A stretch of DNA of 62,709 nt from CAG-964 sp902789345 (GTDB taxonomy: Bacteria; Bacillota; Clostridia; Oscillospirales; Acutalibacteraceae). Below are positions 16,149-25,237 of this stretch, piece by piece (within the stretch, counting starts at the first letter, position 1; every line of letters begins with the position of its first letter). The DNA lies in NCBI GenBank assembly GCA_052117325.1, contig JBQKJJ010000015.1. One strand, given 5' to 3'. The position numbers and the translations under genes are program-made. The notes beneath the pieces were generated by a model. That model worked only from the letters and a program-made list of their open reading frames with translations. It made no database searches and was not told the DNA's origin.

Positions 16149-18245
16149 TTATTCTTCGTTATCTTTTGGCGGCTCAAGTAAGTTAGTCATACTCTTTAAG
16201 CTGATGCCCAGTGTAGACATATTGTGAAGCAGTGCAGAAACCGTTGGCTGTATAAATCCTGCAACACCACAGATTATAAGCATAAGGTTAAAGCCTACAA
16301 TAAATCTGTAATTTCTGTGTATGCGTGACATTAACGCCTGACTTAGCTTGCGTAAGGTGACAAGCTGGAACAGGTTTTCAGAAGAAATTGTTATATCCGC
16401 AATCTCCTTGGCAATAGCGGCTCCTGTGTTTATAGCTATACCTGTGTCAGCCTCTGACAAAGCCGGAGAATCATTTACACCGTCACCAATCATTATTACA
16501 CATCTGCCTGCTTGACGCTGTGAACGGATGAAGTTCGCCTTATCCTCCGGCAAAACTTCGGCGTAGAATTCGTCAATGCCAACCTCGGCAGCAACAGCGG
16601 CGGCAGTTTTTCTGTTATCGCCTGTCATCATCACTACCTTGCTTATTCCGCAGTCGTGCAGCGCCTGTATAGCCTGCTTTGCTTCTTTTCTTAATGGGTC
16701 ATATATGCATATAACCGCTGAAAGCTTACCCGAAATAGCAAGATATAAGTGAGAGTATTCTTTGGAAAGGCTTTTAAACTTTCCTTCCTCACCGTCTGGG
16801 ATACAACAGCCCTCGTCTTCAAAAACAAAATGATAGCTTCCTATAACAACCTTTTTGTTCTCAACTGTACTTGAAATACCGTGCGCAACCACATACTCAA
16901 CACTGGAATGGTATTCCTCATGGTCAAGTCCACGCTCCTTGGCAGCCTCTACTACAGCGTTAGCTATAGAATGCGGATAATGCCCCTCAAGGCAGGCCGC
17001 AAGTCTTAGCATATCGTCCTCTTTACGGTTATTAAAGGTTACTACCTCTGCTACAGTAGGGGTGGCATATGTAAGAGTACCTGTTTTATCAAACACTATA
17101 GTATCGGCTTTGGCAACAGTTTCCAGGAATTTACCGCCTTTTACTGAAATATTGTAGGCGTTGCACTCTCGCATTGCAGACAATACCGTAATCGGCATTG
17201 AAAGCTTTAGTGCACAGGAAAAGTCAACCATTAGTACGGAAAGCATTTTTGTTACATTTCGTGTAAGCAAATAGGTAAGTACAGTGCCGCCCAGTGTGTA
17301 CGGTACAAGCTTGTCGGCAAGGCGTGATGCCTTGCTCTCGGTTGTGGACTTAAGCTTTTCGGATTCCTCAATCATACGCACTACGCGGTCATACTGTCCG
17401 CTGCCGGACACCTTATCAACAGAAACTATGCATTCACCCTCTTCAACAACAGTTCCGGCATATACATAGCTGCCCTCACCCTTTCTTAAGGGCAGTGACT
17501 CGCCTGTTATTGAGGACTGATTAACAGAGGCCTCTCCTGAAACTACCTTGCCGTCCAGCGGAATCATATTGCCTGTGCGGACTATAATTAGGTCACCTTC
17601 AGCAACCTTTCCAATAGGGGAAAGCACCTCCTGTTCGCCCACCTTCAGCCATACCTTGTCAACATTTAGTGACATTGCTCCGGCTAGGTCTGCAACTGAC
17701 TTTTTATGCGTCCATTCCTCCAAAATCTCACCTATATGCAGCATAAACATTACAGAAGACGCTGTGTTGAAATCTCTGCGTATAAGCGAAACCGTAACCG
17801 CTGTGGCATCCAGTACCGAAACCGAAAGCTTACCCTTTATAAGTGCCTTAATAACCGCCTTAATATATTTAATTGCACGAAACAGTGTAATCACCATTCT
17901 CACCGGTGCAGGTAAAAACAGCTTTGTAAAGGCCCTGCTAACAACAGAAAATACCAGCTTGTCTTCAAACTCACGGTTAAGACTTCTGGAGGTATGCGCC
18001 GGAACCAAGTCCAATTTTCTTGCTTCTGCAAAAGAAAATTGGGCAAGATATTTAATTACCTTTGGACGGTTTGAGGAGTAAAAGATTACAGCGTCCTGAG
18101 TTCGGTCATACACCTTAACATCAGTTACACAATCTACATTTTTTAGATAATATTCCAAAACATCTGCGTCATCAAGATTCATTTTGCCGCACATTAAATG
18201 TACACGCATTCTTCCCTTTGACTCATGTAGAATTTTACATTTCAT
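16149..18245 (-). CDS. P1B-type heavy-metal-translocating ATPase
   Basis: A 698-residue metal-exporting ATPase. An N-terminal HMA-like domain (1-~75) lacks the usual CxxC. TGES is at 247-250, the phosphorylated Asp is in DKTGT (386-390), and GDGVNDSP lies in the hinge near residue 605. The transmembrane metal-site motif, usually CPC, reads FSC (DFSCALKLSMP, 341-351), so the transported metal cannot be guessed from copper/zinc models. The final helices include LLHNMSTLGISLKSM. Start at 18245 follows TTGGAGGATTTATATT. It is downstream of a DUF6110 gene with the same promoter; such pairs recur in gut clostridia. Confidence 0.9.
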   Translation of the reverse strand: MKCKILHESKGRMRVHLMCGKMNLDDADVLEYYLKNVDCVTDVKVYDRTQDAVIFYSSNRPKVIKYLAQFSFAEARKLDLVPAHTSRSLNREFEDKLVFSVVSRAFTKLFLPAPVRMVITLFRAIKYIKAVIKALIKGKLSVSVLDATAVTVSLIRRDFNTASSVMFMLHIGEILEEWTHKKSVADLAGAMSLNVDKVWLKVGEQEVLSPIGKVAEGDLIIVRTGNMIPLDGKVVSGEASVNQSSITGESLPLRKGEGSYVYAGTVVEEGECIVSVDKVSGSGQYDRVVRMIEESEKLKSTTESKASRLADKLVPYTLGGTVLTYLLTRNVTKMLSVLMVDFSCALKLSMPITVLSAMRECNAYNISVKGGKFLETVAKADTIVFDKTGTLTYATPTVAEVVTFNNRKEDDMLRLAACLEGHYPHSIANAVVEAAKERGLDHEEYHSSVEYVVAHGISSTVENKKVVIGSYHFVFEDEGCCIPDGEEGKFKSLSKEYSHLYLAISGKLSAVICIYDPLRKEAKQAIQALHDCGISKVVMMTGDNRKTAAAVAAEVGIDEFYAEVLPEDKANFIRSQRQAGRCVIMIGDGVNDSPALSEADTGIAINTGAAIAKEIADITISSENLFQLVTLRKLSQALMSRIHRNYRFIVGFNLMLIICGVAGFIQPTVSALLHNMSTLGISLKSMTNLLEPPKDNEE

Positions 18246-18263
18246 AATATAAATCCTCCAACG

Positions 18264-18401
18264 AAAAAGCCGCCTTTACACTAAGCACAATTAACAGAAA
18301 TACTTCCACCATAACCTGCAATACCGTAAAATACCCACGGCATACGAAAAATATGTTTCGGAAGCATAAGCTTTTAAAATAATACCTAGTATAAAGCGGC
18401 T
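18264..18401 (-). promoter_or_regulatory. Structured intercistronic leader before the ATPase
   Basis: On the minus strand, AGCCGCTTTATACTA (18401-18387) pairs with TAGTGTAAAGGCGGCT (18283-18268), closing a loop of about 100 bases. Inside are at least two further hairpins, CGAAA/TTTCG and ATGCCGT/ACGGTAT. The closing stem is followed by five T and then by the ATPase ribosome-binding site. The arrangement resembles a riboswitch-type terminator or an attenuator between DUF6110 and the ATPase. No known class was recognised. Confidence 0.5.
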
Positions 18402-18427
18402 CTCTTACCAACAAAATTTACAAAAAA

Positions 18428-18760
18428 TTACTGATTATTCTCTTCAGCTTCCTGTACAGGTTCTGTAGGCTCTTCTGTGCTTTCAGCCTGCTCTGCATCG
18501 CAGCAACAGCAGTCCTCTATAACCTGATCCTCGGCTGCTGCACGCTTTTCATTAATTTCCTTTGCGTCAGCTAGAATGTCACCGGCATTTTCCTTAACTG
18601 TAGTTACTGTAGACATTACACTCTCTTTAGCACGCAGTGCAGCGGCTGTTGTGTGAGTATAAACTTTTTTTGCATCCTTGCTGCTTAGAATTTTAATACC
18701 GGCTGTACCAAACAGAACACCACCGGCAAATAGACCAATTTTAGTAATAATTGATTTCAT
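18428..18760 (-). CDS. DUF6110-like membrane-associated protein
   Basis: A 110-residue protein with one N-terminal hydrophobic segment (~7-25) followed by SSKDAKKVYTHTTAAALRAKE, a helical region, and an acidic tail that carries four consecutive Cys (CCCC near residue 87). It resembles the DUF6110 family found upstream of P1B ATPases; from its position it may deliver or buffer the metal. TAGGAGGAATACCCT precedes the start. Probably the first gene of a two-gene operon with the ATPase. Confidence 0.68.
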   Translation of the reverse strand: MKSIITKIGLFAGGVLFGTAGIKILSSKDAKKVYTHTTAAALRAKESVMSTVTTVKENAGDILADAKEINEKRAAAEDQVIEDCCCCDAEQAESTEEPTEPVQEAEENNQ

Positions 18761-18857
18761 AGGGTATTCCTCCTAAAAGAATTTATAGTTGTCTGTTGCT
18801 ATGGTTAGCAAAAAGCGACATAGTATTAACATAACACTGCCGCTTTAAATTAAACAT

Positions 18858-18886
18858 ATTATAGCACTGTGGTTGGTTTTTTTCAA
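18858..18886 (-). promoter_or_regulatory. Promoter of the DUF6110-ATPase operon
   Basis: On the minus strand TTGAAA (18886-18881) and TATAAT (18863-18858) are 17 bases apart, about 100 bases before the DUF6110 start. No operator palindrome was obvious. The rest of 18780-19154 is very A/T-rich intergenic DNA between divergent genes. Confidence 0.65.
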
Positions 18887-19082
18887 CATTTTTGTCGTTT
18901 TACGAGAAATTTTTGTAAAGCCTTTTTACACACTTGTGTTATATAAAAATTCTTTTAAAAAATTTTTATATTTAAAATAATTAAAATTTATCTATGGTGA
19001 GAAAAAGTAAGTTTAAGGTATAAAATTCATAAAAAAATTAATTAATATTCACAATATAACATAAATAAATTTATATTTATTA

Positions 19083-19111
19083 TTGAATACTTAGAATTAC
19101 TGTGATAAAAT
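19083..19111 (+). promoter_or_regulatory. Promoter of the dockerin-CAP gene
   Basis: TTGAAT (19083-19088) and TAAAAT (19106-19111) at 17-base spacing, about 40 bases upstream of the coding start, within A/T-rich DNA. Confidence 0.5.
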
Positions 19112-19154
19112 AAGTTTAGATAATTTTACATAATATTGACAGGAGAAAGAGAAA

Positions 19155-19937
19155 ATGAGAAAATTTCTAGCAACACTTTTAACAGGCGCCATAGCTGTTT
19201 CGTCAGTGATTACAGCCGGTGCTGCAAACAGCGACTCAATTATTTACGGTGATGTAAATAATGATAAAAAAGTAAGTACAGCGGATGCCGTGTTGGTTAT
19301 GAGAAATGTTTTAGGTGTACATGACTTATCAGCCGATGCTGTTGTTCGTGCAGATGTTGACGGTAGCGGTTCTGTTACCATTATTGACAGTATATACATA
19401 CTTAGACATATCTGCGGTAACATAGACAAATTCCCTGTCGAGGAAAAACCAACCGAAGCTCCTACTCAGAAGCCAACAGAAAAGCCTACCCAAAAGCCAA
19501 CTGAGGCTCCTGTAGAGTCCCCTACAAACGACTGTGACTATTTATACGTCGCAAACACAGACAAGGACTATTACACGCTAAGCTACAAGGTTTTTGAAAT
19601 AGTTAATCAAGAGAGAATAAAAGCAGGTGTTAAACCGCTAAAATTTAACAATGATATGTACAAGGCCGCTATGGTAAGGGCAGAAGAGTGTGAAAAGTCA
19701 TTTTCTCACACCAGACCTAACGGAACAAGCTGCTTTACAGCATTGCAGGAGGCCGGAGTAAAATATAGTTTCGCCGGTGAAAATATCGCTTGGGGTTACG
19801 GCACTCCTAAGGATGTTATGGAAGCTTGGATGAAATCAGAGGGTCACAAGAATAATATTTTAAACCCTGATTTTACTGATTTTGCCTGCGGCACTTACAA
19901 GTCCGGTGACTGGACTCAGTTCTTCTGTAAAATATAA
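19155..19937 (+). CDS. Secreted dockerin-CAP domain protein
   Basis: A 260-residue exported protein. The signal peptide covers ~1-24. A type I dockerin with two calcium-binding repeats (DVNNDKKVSTADAVLVMRN and DVDGSGSVTIIDSIYILRH) covers ~33-95. A Pro/Thr/Lys linker of EAPTQKPTEKPT repeats and a CAP/SCP domain (residues ~140-260, with FSHTRPNGT, GENIAWGYG and EGHKNNILNPDF) follow. The dockerin would attach it to a cohesin on the cell surface or a cellulosome/amylosome-like scaffold, which suggests a Ruminococcus-type host. No cohesin is encoded here. CAP proteins have varied roles; the cargo function is unknown. It is followed by a strong terminator. Confidence 0.9.
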   Translation: MRKFLATLLTGAIAVSSVITAGAANSDSIIYGDVNNDKKVSTADAVLVMRNVLGVHDLSADAVVRADVDGSGSVTIIDSIYILRHICGNIDKFPVEEKPTEAPTQKPTEKPTQKPTEAPVESPTNDCDYLYVANTDKDYYTLSYKVFEIVNQERIKAGVKPLKFNNDMYKAAMVRAEECEKSFSHTRPNGTSCFTALQEAGVKYSFAGENIAWGYGTPKDVMEAWMKSEGHKNNILNPDFTDFACGTYKSGDWTQFFCKI

Positions 19938-19972
19938 TTTCTTTAGAATAAATATAATATTTAACAGGTATT

Positions 19973-20016
19973 CCCTGTCATAATTTTCCAATACAGAAAT
20001 TATGACAGGGTTTTTA
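19973..20016 (+). terminator. Strong intrinsic terminator
   Basis: CCCTGTCATAATTT (19973-19986) pairs with AAATTATGACAGGG (19997-20010), followed by five T. It ends the dockerin-CAP transcript. Confidence 0.93.
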
Positions 20017-20283
20017 CTTTGTAAGTCGCTAGCAATAGTATTTAACAAAATATTACGCGAATTTCACTATTATATGCTTAAATATAATTATTACTAGCAC
20101 TGACTAAAAGAGCTATATTTTTTACAAACAGTCAGTATTTAATTTAGCCACTGTCATTTTGACAAAATTGCCTTTAACAATAATAATAGTTTGCTAAAAA
20201 ATGCCGAAATATTAGGTATCAGTAACCTGGTGGACAATTTAATTGAAAAAAGCCTGATGATATGATATAATATAAATATATAT
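20017..20283 (+). promoter_or_regulatory. Leader and promoter of the polysaccharide cluster
   Basis: TTGAAA (20243-20248) and TATAAT (20266-20271), spaced 17 bases, form a good promoter about 70 bases before the sugar transferase. The upstream 200 bases are A/T-rich with no gene or clear operator. Confidence 0.65.
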
Positions 20284-20343
20284 GTGGCATTTTTAGTAGG
20301 TTGTAGTACCCTGCTATTTTTATTTACGGAGTGGAGAGTATTT

Positions 20344-20973
20344 ATGAAGAACAGAGAAGAGTCATTTTACAACAAAGTTGTTAAGCGAGTTTTGGATATT
20401 ATATGTTCATTTATGGCAATAGTGTTTCTGTCTATTATCTATTTGCCAATATGCATTGTAATAAAGTGTACAAGCGAGGGGCCTGTCTTTTTTAAACAGA
20501 AAAGGGTAGGTAAGGATAAAAAGTACTTTAACATATTAAAATTTCGCACTATGAGGGTTGATACTCCAAAGGATTGTCCTACACATTTGCTAAAGAATCC
20601 TGAACAATACATAACTGGGGTAGGCAGATTTTTAAGAAAAACAAGCTTAGACGAACTGCCTCAAATATTCAATATATTTAAAGGTGATATGTCGGTTATA
20701 GGGCCAAGACCGGCTTTATGGAACCAAGAGGATTTGATTTCTGAACGGGATGAGTACAATATAAACAACCTTAGACCGGGACTGACAGGTTGGGCTCAAA
20801 TTAACGGAAGAGATGAACTGCCTATACCGGTAAAGGTACAGATGGATAAAGTTTATTACGACAAGCTTAGCTTTGGCTTTGATGTTAAGTGCCTGTTTAT
20901 GACTGTTGTAAGTGTGTTTAAGCACGAGGGTGTTGTAGAAGGCGGAACGGGGGCAATAGGTAATGGAGAATAA
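20344..20973 (+). CDS. Undecaprenyl-phosphate sugar-phosphate transferase
   Basis: A 209-residue bacterial sugar transferase (WcaJ/PglC-like core) that links the first sugar phosphate to undecaprenyl phosphate to start the repeat unit. It has an N-terminal membrane helix (~residues 14-36), then KFRTM and GDMSVIGPRPAL, and the LRPGLTGWAQINGR signature. I start at the ATG at 20344, with GGAGTGGAGAG upstream. It is the priming enzyme and first gene of the polysaccharide cluster, overlapping the next glycosyltransferase by 11 bases. Confidence 0.92.
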   Translation: MKNREESFYNKVVKRVLDIICSFMAIVFLSIIYLPICIVIKCTSEGPVFFKQKRVGKDKKYFNILKFRTMRVDTPKDCPTHLLKNPEQYITGVGRFLRKTSLDELPQIFNIFKGDMSVIGPRPALWNQEDLISERDEYNINNLRPGLTGWAQINGRDELPIPVKVQMDKVYYDKLSFGFDVKCLFMTVVSVFKHEGVVEGGTGAIGNGE

Positions 20974-22057
20974 CCGCAAAAAAATATTAATTCTTACAAA
21001 TCACTCCTATATGCTGTACCGTTTCAGAAAAGAGCTTATAGAAGAGCTTATGAAGAATAATGAAGTTGTTTTAAGTATGCCATTTGTTGGGCACCACGAT
21101 GATTTTATTAATATGGGACTGCGTTGTATAGAAACAAAATTGGAACGCAGGGGAATTAACCCTGTAACTGATTTATCTTTAATTAAATTCTATAAAAAAA
21201 TGCTTAAAGAAGAAAAACCGGATTTGGTAATAACATATTCAATTAAGCCCAACATTTATGGTGGCTTAATGTGCTCAAAACTGAATATTCCTTTTTATGC
21301 TAATGTTCAGGGACTGGGTACTGCATTTCAAAAACAGGGCTTAGCACAATTTGTTACAATGCTTTATAAGGCTGCGTTTAAAAAGGTTGAAACCGTTTTC
21401 TTTGAAAATCAGGTAAATGCTGATGAATTTGTGAAGCGAAATATTATTTCGCCGCAAAAGGAAACTATTTTAAAGGGTGCGGGCATTAACCTTTGCGAAT
21501 ACGAGTACAAGCCATACCCGGCAAATGAAAAGCCCCACTTTCTGTATTTAGGCAGAATAATGAAAGAAAAAGGAATGGATGAGCTTTTTGAGGCCTCGGA
21601 AAAACTTCACAATGAAGGAGAAAGCTTTGTTCTGGATTTAGTGGGCTTTTTTGAAGATGAATACAAAGAAAAGGTTTCACAGCTTGAAGAAAAGGGTATA
21701 GTTAAATTTCACGGCTTTCAAGAGGAGCCAAGGCCCTACTATGCCGCTGCCGACTGTATTGTAATGCCAAGCTATCACGAGGGTATGAGTAATGTAAACC
21801 TTGAAGCGTCAGCAACAGGCAGACCTGTTATAACCTCTGACATTCCGGGCTGTAAAGAGGCGGTAGATGACGGACAAACCGGCTGGCTTTGCGAAGCCAA
21901 GAACGCCGACAGCTTATATAATAAAATGAAGCTGTTTTTAGGAGAGAGTATCTCTCGCCGTGAGGAAATGGGAAAGCTGGCCCGTAAGAAAATGGAAAAT
22001 GAATTTGACAAAGCGTTAGTGGTAGAAAGTACGATAAAGGCTTTGAATGTTTTATAA
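20963..22057 (+). CDS. GT4-type glycosyltransferase
   Basis: A 364-residue GT-B fold glycosyltransferase. The N-terminal domain starts with a typical NHSYMLYRFRKEL helix, and the C-terminal donor domain contains FLYLGRIMKEKGMDEL and the EGMSNVNLEASATGRPVI E-x7-E region. It resembles PglA/CapM-like enzymes that add the second sugar to a lipid-linked acceptor, though the substrate is unknown. It is translationally coupled to the sugar transferase. Confidence 0.88.
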   Translation: MENNRKKILILTNHSYMLYRFRKELIEELMKNNEVVLSMPFVGHHDDFINMGLRCIETKLERRGINPVTDLSLIKFYKKMLKEEKPDLVITYSIKPNIYGGLMCSKLNIPFYANVQGLGTAFQKQGLAQFVTMLYKAAFKKVETVFFENQVNADEFVKRNIISPQKETILKGAGINLCEYEYKPYPANEKPHFLYLGRIMKEKGMDELFEASEKLHNEGESFVLDLVGFFEDEYKEKVSQLEEKGIVKFHGFQEEPRPYYAAADCIVMPSYHEGMSNVNLEASATGRPVITSDIPGCKEAVDDGQTGWLCEAKNADSLYNKMKLFLGESISRREEMGKLARKKMENEFDKALVVESTIKALNVL

Positions 22058-22073
22058 ATAAGGAAGGTATATT

Positions 22074-23165
22074 ATGTTGCGTGTGTTGCAGGTTGTCACC
22101 TATATGGGGCGTGGCGGACTTGAAACTATGATAATGAATTATTACAGAAACATAGACAGAAATAAGATTCAGTTTGACTTTTTGGTACACCGCCAAGAGG
22201 AGGCTGCCTATGATAAAGAAATACTGTCATTGGGTGGGCACATTTACCATATGCCTGTGTTAAATCCCTTTTCTAAAGCATATTTTAAGTCTTTAGACAA
22301 CTTTTTTAAAGAACATAAGTATGACATAGTTCACAGCCACTTAGACTGTATGAGTGCATACCCTCTAAAAATAGCCGAGAAAAACGGGGTAAGCGTTAGA
22401 ATTGCCCATTCGCACAGTAAAAGCCAAGATAAGAATTTAAAATATCCTATTAAGCTGTTCTCAAAAAGGCTTATTCCTAAATATGCCACTCATCTATTTG
22501 CCTGCGGAAAAGAAGCTGGTGACTGGATGTTTAATGGCAAACCATACACAATAATTAATAATGCGATAGATGCTAATAAATATAAATATAACTCCGATAT
22601 AGAAAAGGAAGTTAGAGCTGAATTAGGAATTAGTCAAAATGTTAAGATTATTGGTCATGTAGGCAGGTTCAACCCGCCTAAAAATCATAGTTTTATCATA
22701 GATGTTTTTAATTCTGTCCACACAAAAAGCAGGGATACAAAGCTTGTACTTGTGGGCTCGGGTGATGGTCAACAGGCTATAGAAGACAAGGTAAATAGTC
22801 TTGGGCTTTCTGACGCTGTATTATTTTTAGGCAGCAGAGGCGATGTAAACAGAGTTTTACAGGCTATGGACGTATTTTTGTTTCCGTCATTATATGAGGG
22901 ATTGCCTCTGTCAATTATTGAAGCCCAGGCAGCAGGACTGCCATGTATTATTTCTGACAATGTTCCCGGTGAATGTATAAAAACAGATAGAGTATTCCGG
23001 TACAGCTTAAGTGAACCGGTAGATTTTTGGGCTGATAAAATATTTGAAGCGTTAAAAGTGGATAAAAAGGATACCTTAAGCGAAATAGTTGCATCAGGCT
23101 TTGACATAAAAGAAAATTCAAGAAAATTAGAAGATTTTTACACTTCGTTCGGTTACGGTGATTAA
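22074..23165 (+). CDS. GT4-type glycosyltransferase (EpsF-like)
   Basis: A 363-residue glycosyltransferase. The N-terminus reads MLRVLQVVTYMGRGGLETM as in EpsF-type exopolysaccharide enzymes, and the donor domain has GHVGRFNPPKNHSF and YEGLPLSIIEAQAAGLP. AAGGAAGGTATATT precedes the start. Together with the previous gene it builds the oligosaccharide on the inner face of the membrane. Sugar specificity unknown. Confidence 0.87.
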   Translation: MLRVLQVVTYMGRGGLETMIMNYYRNIDRNKIQFDFLVHRQEEAAYDKEILSLGGHIYHMPVLNPFSKAYFKSLDNFFKEHKYDIVHSHLDCMSAYPLKIAEKNGVSVRIAHSHSKSQDKNLKYPIKLFSKRLIPKYATHLFACGKEAGDWMFNGKPYTIINNAIDANKYKYNSDIEKEVRAELGISQNVKIIGHVGRFNPPKNHSFIIDVFNSVHTKSRDTKLVLVGSGDGQQAIEDKVNSLGLSDAVLFLGSRGDVNRVLQAMDVFLFPSLYEGLPLSIIEAQAAGLPCIISDNVPGECIKTDRVFRYSLSEPVDFWADKIFEALKVDKKDTLSEIVASGFDIKENSRKLEDFYTSFGYGD

Positions 23166-23166
23166 T

Positions 23167-24078
23167 ATGGCAACATTAACGGTGTTTACACCTTTATATA
23201 ATAGAATTAAAACTTTAAAAAGAACATATAAAAGCCTGCAAAATCAAACCTGTAAGGATTTTGTATGGCTTATAGTTGACGACGGCTCTACAGATAATCC
23301 CTATGAGGAAATTAAAGGCTGGCTTAATGAGGATAACGGCTTTGAAATAAAATATATTTATAAGGAAAATGGCGGTATGCATACTGCTCACAACACAGCC
23401 TACGAGAATATAGATACAGAACTTAATGTTTGCATTGATTCCGACGACTATATGCCGGATAATGCGGTTGAGCTTATAATTAACTGCTGGAATGAGAATA
23501 AAGATAAAGGATATGCAGGGATAATTGCCCTTGATTTTGCAGACTCCACAAAAAAAGTAATAGGAAAAGAACTGCCTACAGATATTGACAGCACCACATT
23601 AATGGGCTACTACAATAACGGCGGTTTTGGTGATAAAAAGCTTATATACAGAACAGATATTATAAAAAACACACCGCCGTATCCTGTTTTTGAAAACGAA
23701 AAGTATGTGGCACTAGCTTATAAATACCACATTATTGATGAAAAATACAAGTTGAAAATTTTGAATAAGTGCGTATGTATTGTGGACTATCAAATGGATG
23801 GCTCAAGCACAAATATGTACAGACAGTATGTCAGAAATCCAAAAGGCTTTGCCTTTTGGCGCAAAGAACAAATGAGGCACAGCATAAACACAAAGCAAAA
23901 AATAAAAGCTTGTATACATTATGTTTCTAGCTCGTTGTTAGCTAAAAACAAGCACTTTGTAAAAGAATCACCGGAAAAATTTCTTACTGTTGTTAGTGTA
24001 CCCTTTGGCTTTTTATTAAAAGTATTTATACTAAAAAAATCAAAAAGCTCGTATATGAGGGTAGAGGGGACTAAGTAA
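23167..24078 (+). CDS. GT2 family glycosyltransferase
   Basis: A GT-A enzyme of 303 residues. Its N-terminal domain has TVFTPLYNRIKTL, VDDGSTDN (~residues 38-45) and a DSDDYM DxD metal site (~95-100). The C-terminal 100 residues are basic. I use the ATG at 23167, with GGTGATTAAT upstream; a GTG nine bases earlier overlaps the previous gene and is possible. It would transfer a sugar from a nucleotide donor to the growing repeat unit. Confidence 0.87.
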   Translation: MATLTVFTPLYNRIKTLKRTYKSLQNQTCKDFVWLIVDDGSTDNPYEEIKGWLNEDNGFEIKYIYKENGGMHTAHNTAYENIDTELNVCIDSDDYMPDNAVELIINCWNENKDKGYAGIIALDFADSTKKVIGKELPTDIDSTTLMGYYNNGGFGDKKLIYRTDIIKNTPPYPVFENEKYVALAYKYHIIDEKYKLKILNKCVCIVDYQMDGSSTNMYRQYVRNPKGFAFWRKEQMRHSINTKQKIKACIHYVSSSLLAKNKHFVKESPEKFLTVVSVPFGFLLKVFILKKSKSSYMRVEGTK

Positions 24079-25206
24079 ATGAATGTATTTGTTTATACCA
24101 CAATGCTGGTGTTTGTTCTTTTCTACATAGGGCATAAACCTGTAAAATTGCCTGCTGTAGGAGAAGAAAAAGCAATTATTCGTGATACATATATGGTAGC
24201 CTTTATTTTAGGTACAGCTTTATTGGCCTTTATCTCCGGTCAAAGGCTTGCATTTGGAGATACCATGGCGTATATCGAATATTTTAATAAGGCAATGCCT
24301 ATAAACGAATGCTTTGCAAATTTTTCTATCGGGCATGAGTGGCTTTTTCAATTGTATATGTCATTTATACATACATATATAACCAACGACCCACGAATCT
24401 ATATAGAGATTACATCATACTTAACAATATTTCCTCTGCTGTACTTCCTATATAATTACAGTGGAGATTTGCGCTTTGCCTTTTATCTTTTTATTACTGT
24501 AGGCTGTCTGGAACATTTAATGAACGGCTTGCGGCAATATTTAGCGGCGGCAATTTTAGTTGCATGCTTTCCATTAATTGCAAAAAAGAAATGGTATATT
24601 TATATTCCTTTGGTATTTGTTGCCGCACAAATGCACACCTCGGCGTATATATTTATTCCTCTCTATTTTATTGCTAATACAAAAGCGTTTGGCAAGGTAA
24701 CAAAGATAATTCTGCTTGTTGGCATCGCTGTTATAGTTACCTCACCATTTATTGGCAATACGGTATCCAACTTGCTGCTGGGAACCGACTATGGTGCCCG
24801 ATATTCAACTCAGGAATGGCAATACAGCATTAACCCATTCAGAATTGCAGTGTCCTTTGTGCCTATATTGTTAGCATACATTAACAGGAACAGAATGAGA
24901 CAGCAGTATAAATATTATGATGTTGTGTTTAATATGAGTCTGTTTTTTGCTGTTTTTACGGCGGCAGGTGTGTTTGCAGCCGTTTACGCTCGATTTAACC
25001 TGTATTTTGAAATATACACTGTTGTTTTATTGGTTTGGAATATTAATGAAATATCTAAAGACAGAAACTACATTTGGCTAAAACCGGTAGCTTGTATCTG
25101 CTATGCACTTTATTTTATATACCAGATGCTCATAACTTACAATATAGATTGGCATGAGGACCATATGTTCTTTGTTAACAGCCTAAATGAAACATCGTGG
25201 TTGTAG
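24079..25206 (+). CDS. EpsG-type polysaccharide polymerase
   Basis: A 375-residue polytopic membrane protein with about ten hydrophobic segments. The GQRLAFGDTMAYIEYF segment after the second helix is typical of the EpsG/Wzy-like family. A large loop with HEWLFQLYMSF and the NGLRQYLAAAI motif follow. Members polymerise lipid-linked repeat units at the outer membrane leaflet of the cytoplasmic membrane. Position in the middle of a glycosyltransferase operon agrees. It starts directly after the GT2 stop. Confidence 0.8.
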   Translation: MNVFVYTTMLVFVLFYIGHKPVKLPAVGEEKAIIRDTYMVAFILGTALLAFISGQRLAFGDTMAYIEYFNKAMPINECFANFSIGHEWLFQLYMSFIHTYITNDPRIYIEITSYLTIFPLLYFLYNYSGDLRFAFYLFITVGCLEHLMNGLRQYLAAAILVACFPLIAKKKWYIYIPLVFVAAQMHTSAYIFIPLYFIANTKAFGKVTKIILLVGIAVIVTSPFIGNTVSNLLLGTDYGARYSTQEWQYSINPFRIAVSFVPILLAYINRNRMRQQYKYYDVVFNMSLFFAVFTAAGVFAAVYARFNLYFEIYTVVLLVWNINEISKDRNYIWLKPVACICYALYFIYQMLITYNIDWHEDHMFFVNSLNETSWL

Positions 25207-25237
25207 CTGTTTGTATTCAAACTTGGAGGATAAAACC

